A model generated the notes under the pieces. The model was given only the letters and a program-made list of their open reading frames with translations, was not told where the DNA came from and searched no databases. The position numbers and the translations under genes are program-made. 15,461 nucleotides of DNA from Deltaproteobacteria bacterium (GTDB lineage: Bacteria > Desulfobacterota > Binatia > UBA9968). The stretch lies in assembly GCA_005878685.1 (NCBI GenBank), contig VBLN01000102.1:3150-18610 (forward strand), read 5' to 3'. This document shows, in pieces, positions 14,543 through 15,461 of the stretch; positions within the stretch are counted from its first letter, which is position 1, and every line of letters starts with the position of its first letter.

Positions 14543-15461
14543 TTACTTAGCTCTAAATATTTTCCCTGGGAGCTGCCTCAAGAAGCCTCGAATCTCCAGA
14601 TCTAAAAGGACCTCTGAGACCTTGGCGGAAGAGAAAGCGCTGGCCTGAATCAGCTCATCGATCTGACAGTTGCCCCGCAGAACTAGCTCAAAGATCTTTT
14701 GCGCCTCCACGCCCATGTCCGAAGGCAGGGAAGTCGGATGACTCGTTTGCACTGCCCTAGAACGCTCCCGAAGCTGCGGGGCGATCTCTTCGACAATGTC
14801 CTCGACGCTCTCGACTAACTTCGCTCCTTGCCGAATTAGCCGGTGGGTCCCGCGGCTCCGGCTCGCTCCCGCTTCGCCGGGCACGGCGAAAACCTCACGG
14901 CCCTGTTCCAACGCCAACCCCGCAGTGATCAAGGAGCCACTCTTTTCGGTCGCTTCGACGACCACGACACCCAGGGAGAGGCCGCTGATCAGGCGATTGC
15001 GCGCAGGGAAATGATAAGAGAAAGGGACCGTGCCCATCGGGAGCTCCGATAGGACCGCGCCGTTTTGGGAGATCCGTCGATAAAGTTCTCCGTGCTCGAG
15101 AGGATAGGCCACATCCACTCCCGAACCTAAAACCGCGAGCGTCCTCCCGCCCGCTTGCAAGGCCGCCTGATGCGCCTCGCCATCGATCCCGCGCGCCATG
15201 CCGCTAGCTACGGTAAAGCCCAGAGAAGCTAAACCTTGACAGAGATCCCGGGTGATTCTTAGTCCATACTCACTCGCGCTGCGCGAGCCTACCACAGCCA
15301 CAGTGTTTGCATCCTCCTCCCTCAGTTCTCCTTTGACATAGAGAAACGGTGGCGGGTCGGGAATCAAGCGAAGGCGGCCGGGGTAGATCTTATCTGTGAA
15401 CGGGACAATGCGGACTCCCGCCTCGAATGCGCGCTCCAGCTCCTTCCTGACCTCCTCCCAT
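14543..15461 (-). CDS. dprA: DNA processing protein DprA (N-terminus cut by window end)
   Basis: Loads RecA onto incoming single-stranded DNA during transformation; also conserved in species not known to be competent. The frame is open to the window edge: upstream of the codons for IPDPPPFLYVKG I read WEEVRKELERAF and then VRIVPFTDKIYPGRLRL, the usual DprA lead-in, so the TTG at about 15367 is not the true start. 305 residues are visible. The Rossmann-like core has VAVVGSRSASEYGLR, SGMARGIDGEAHQAAL, LGSGVDVAYP, FPARNRLISGLS and EKSGSLITAGLALEQGREVFAVPG. A C-terminal winged-helix domain (about the last 60 residues, ending LPGKIFRAK) is present. The N-terminal SAM/HhH-like region is outside the window. 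Confidence 0.95.
   Translation of the reverse strand, partial: WEEVRKELERAFEAGVRIVPFTDKIYPGRLRLIPDPPPFLYVKGELREEDANTVAVVGSRSASEYGLRITRDLCQGLASLGFTVASGMARGIDGEAHQAALQAGGRTLAVLGSGVDVAYPLEHGELYRRISQNGAVLSELPMGTVPFSYHFPARNRLISGLSLGVVVVEATEKSGSLITAGLALEQGREVFAVPGEAGASRSRGTHRLIRQGAKLVESVEDIVEEIAPQLRERSRAVQTSHPTSLPSDMGVEAQKIFELVLRGNCQIDELIQASAFSSAKVSEVLLDLEIRGFLRQLPGKIFRAK

Overview
The window reads like chromosomal DNA from an uncultured Gram-negative bacterium. It is moderately GC-rich by eye. It carries exported proteins with Sec signal peptides, a lipobox, TPR scaffolds and a CHASE2-type membrane cyclase. The order dprA-topA-ppx-HU-ilvE, together with large TPR/CHAT proteins, would fit a deltaproteobacterial, NC10/Methylomirabilota or Tectomicrobia-like lineage, but nothing here fixes the taxonomy. 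Every supported gene is on the minus strand, so transcription runs from high to low coordinates. No rRNA, tRNA, CRISPR array, insertion sequence or integrase was seen. The longest stretch without a gene is under 200 bp.

Region A (15461 down to about 10784) is housekeeping. It holds the C-terminal part of dprA (cut by the window end), a 63-bp spacer with a degenerate 7-bp tandem repeat, topA with four C-terminal zinc ribbons, a Ppx/GppA phosphatase overlapping the topA stop, and an HU-family DNA-binding protein. HU has its own sigma70-like promoter, a near-ideal Shine-Dalgarno sequence and a strong intrinsic terminator after it.

Region B (about 10780 down to 6731) looks like one operon starting at a good promoter just after that terminator. 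It runs: ilvE (branched-chain aminotransferase), a YciA-like hotdog acyl-CoA thioesterase, a long ORF joining an exported TPR domain in frame to a PhnD-type phosphonate-binding lipoprotein, and phnC (phosphonate-transporter ATPase). No phnE permease follows. The PhnD part keeps its own signal peptide and lipobox, so either the ORF is a real fusion or two adjacent genes have become joined.

Region C (about 6703 down to 1) is the most distinctive part. It has two tandem, clearly paralogous genes for exported TPR-CHAT (caspase-like peptidase) proteins, each with its own sigma70-like promoter. The upstream copy (4207-6596) has two frame-disrupting lesions and looks like a recent pseudogene. The downstream copy (1633-4020) is intact with its His/Cys dyad, and is followed after 7 bp by a CHASE2-class III nucleotide cyclase that runs off the window. 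The CHAT protein and the CHASE2 sensor domain are both predicted to lie in the periplasm, so a protease linked to cyclic-nucleotide signalling is a reasonable hypothesis. In this cyclase the residue that is Lys in standard adenylate cyclases, just before the second metal-binding motif, is Asp.
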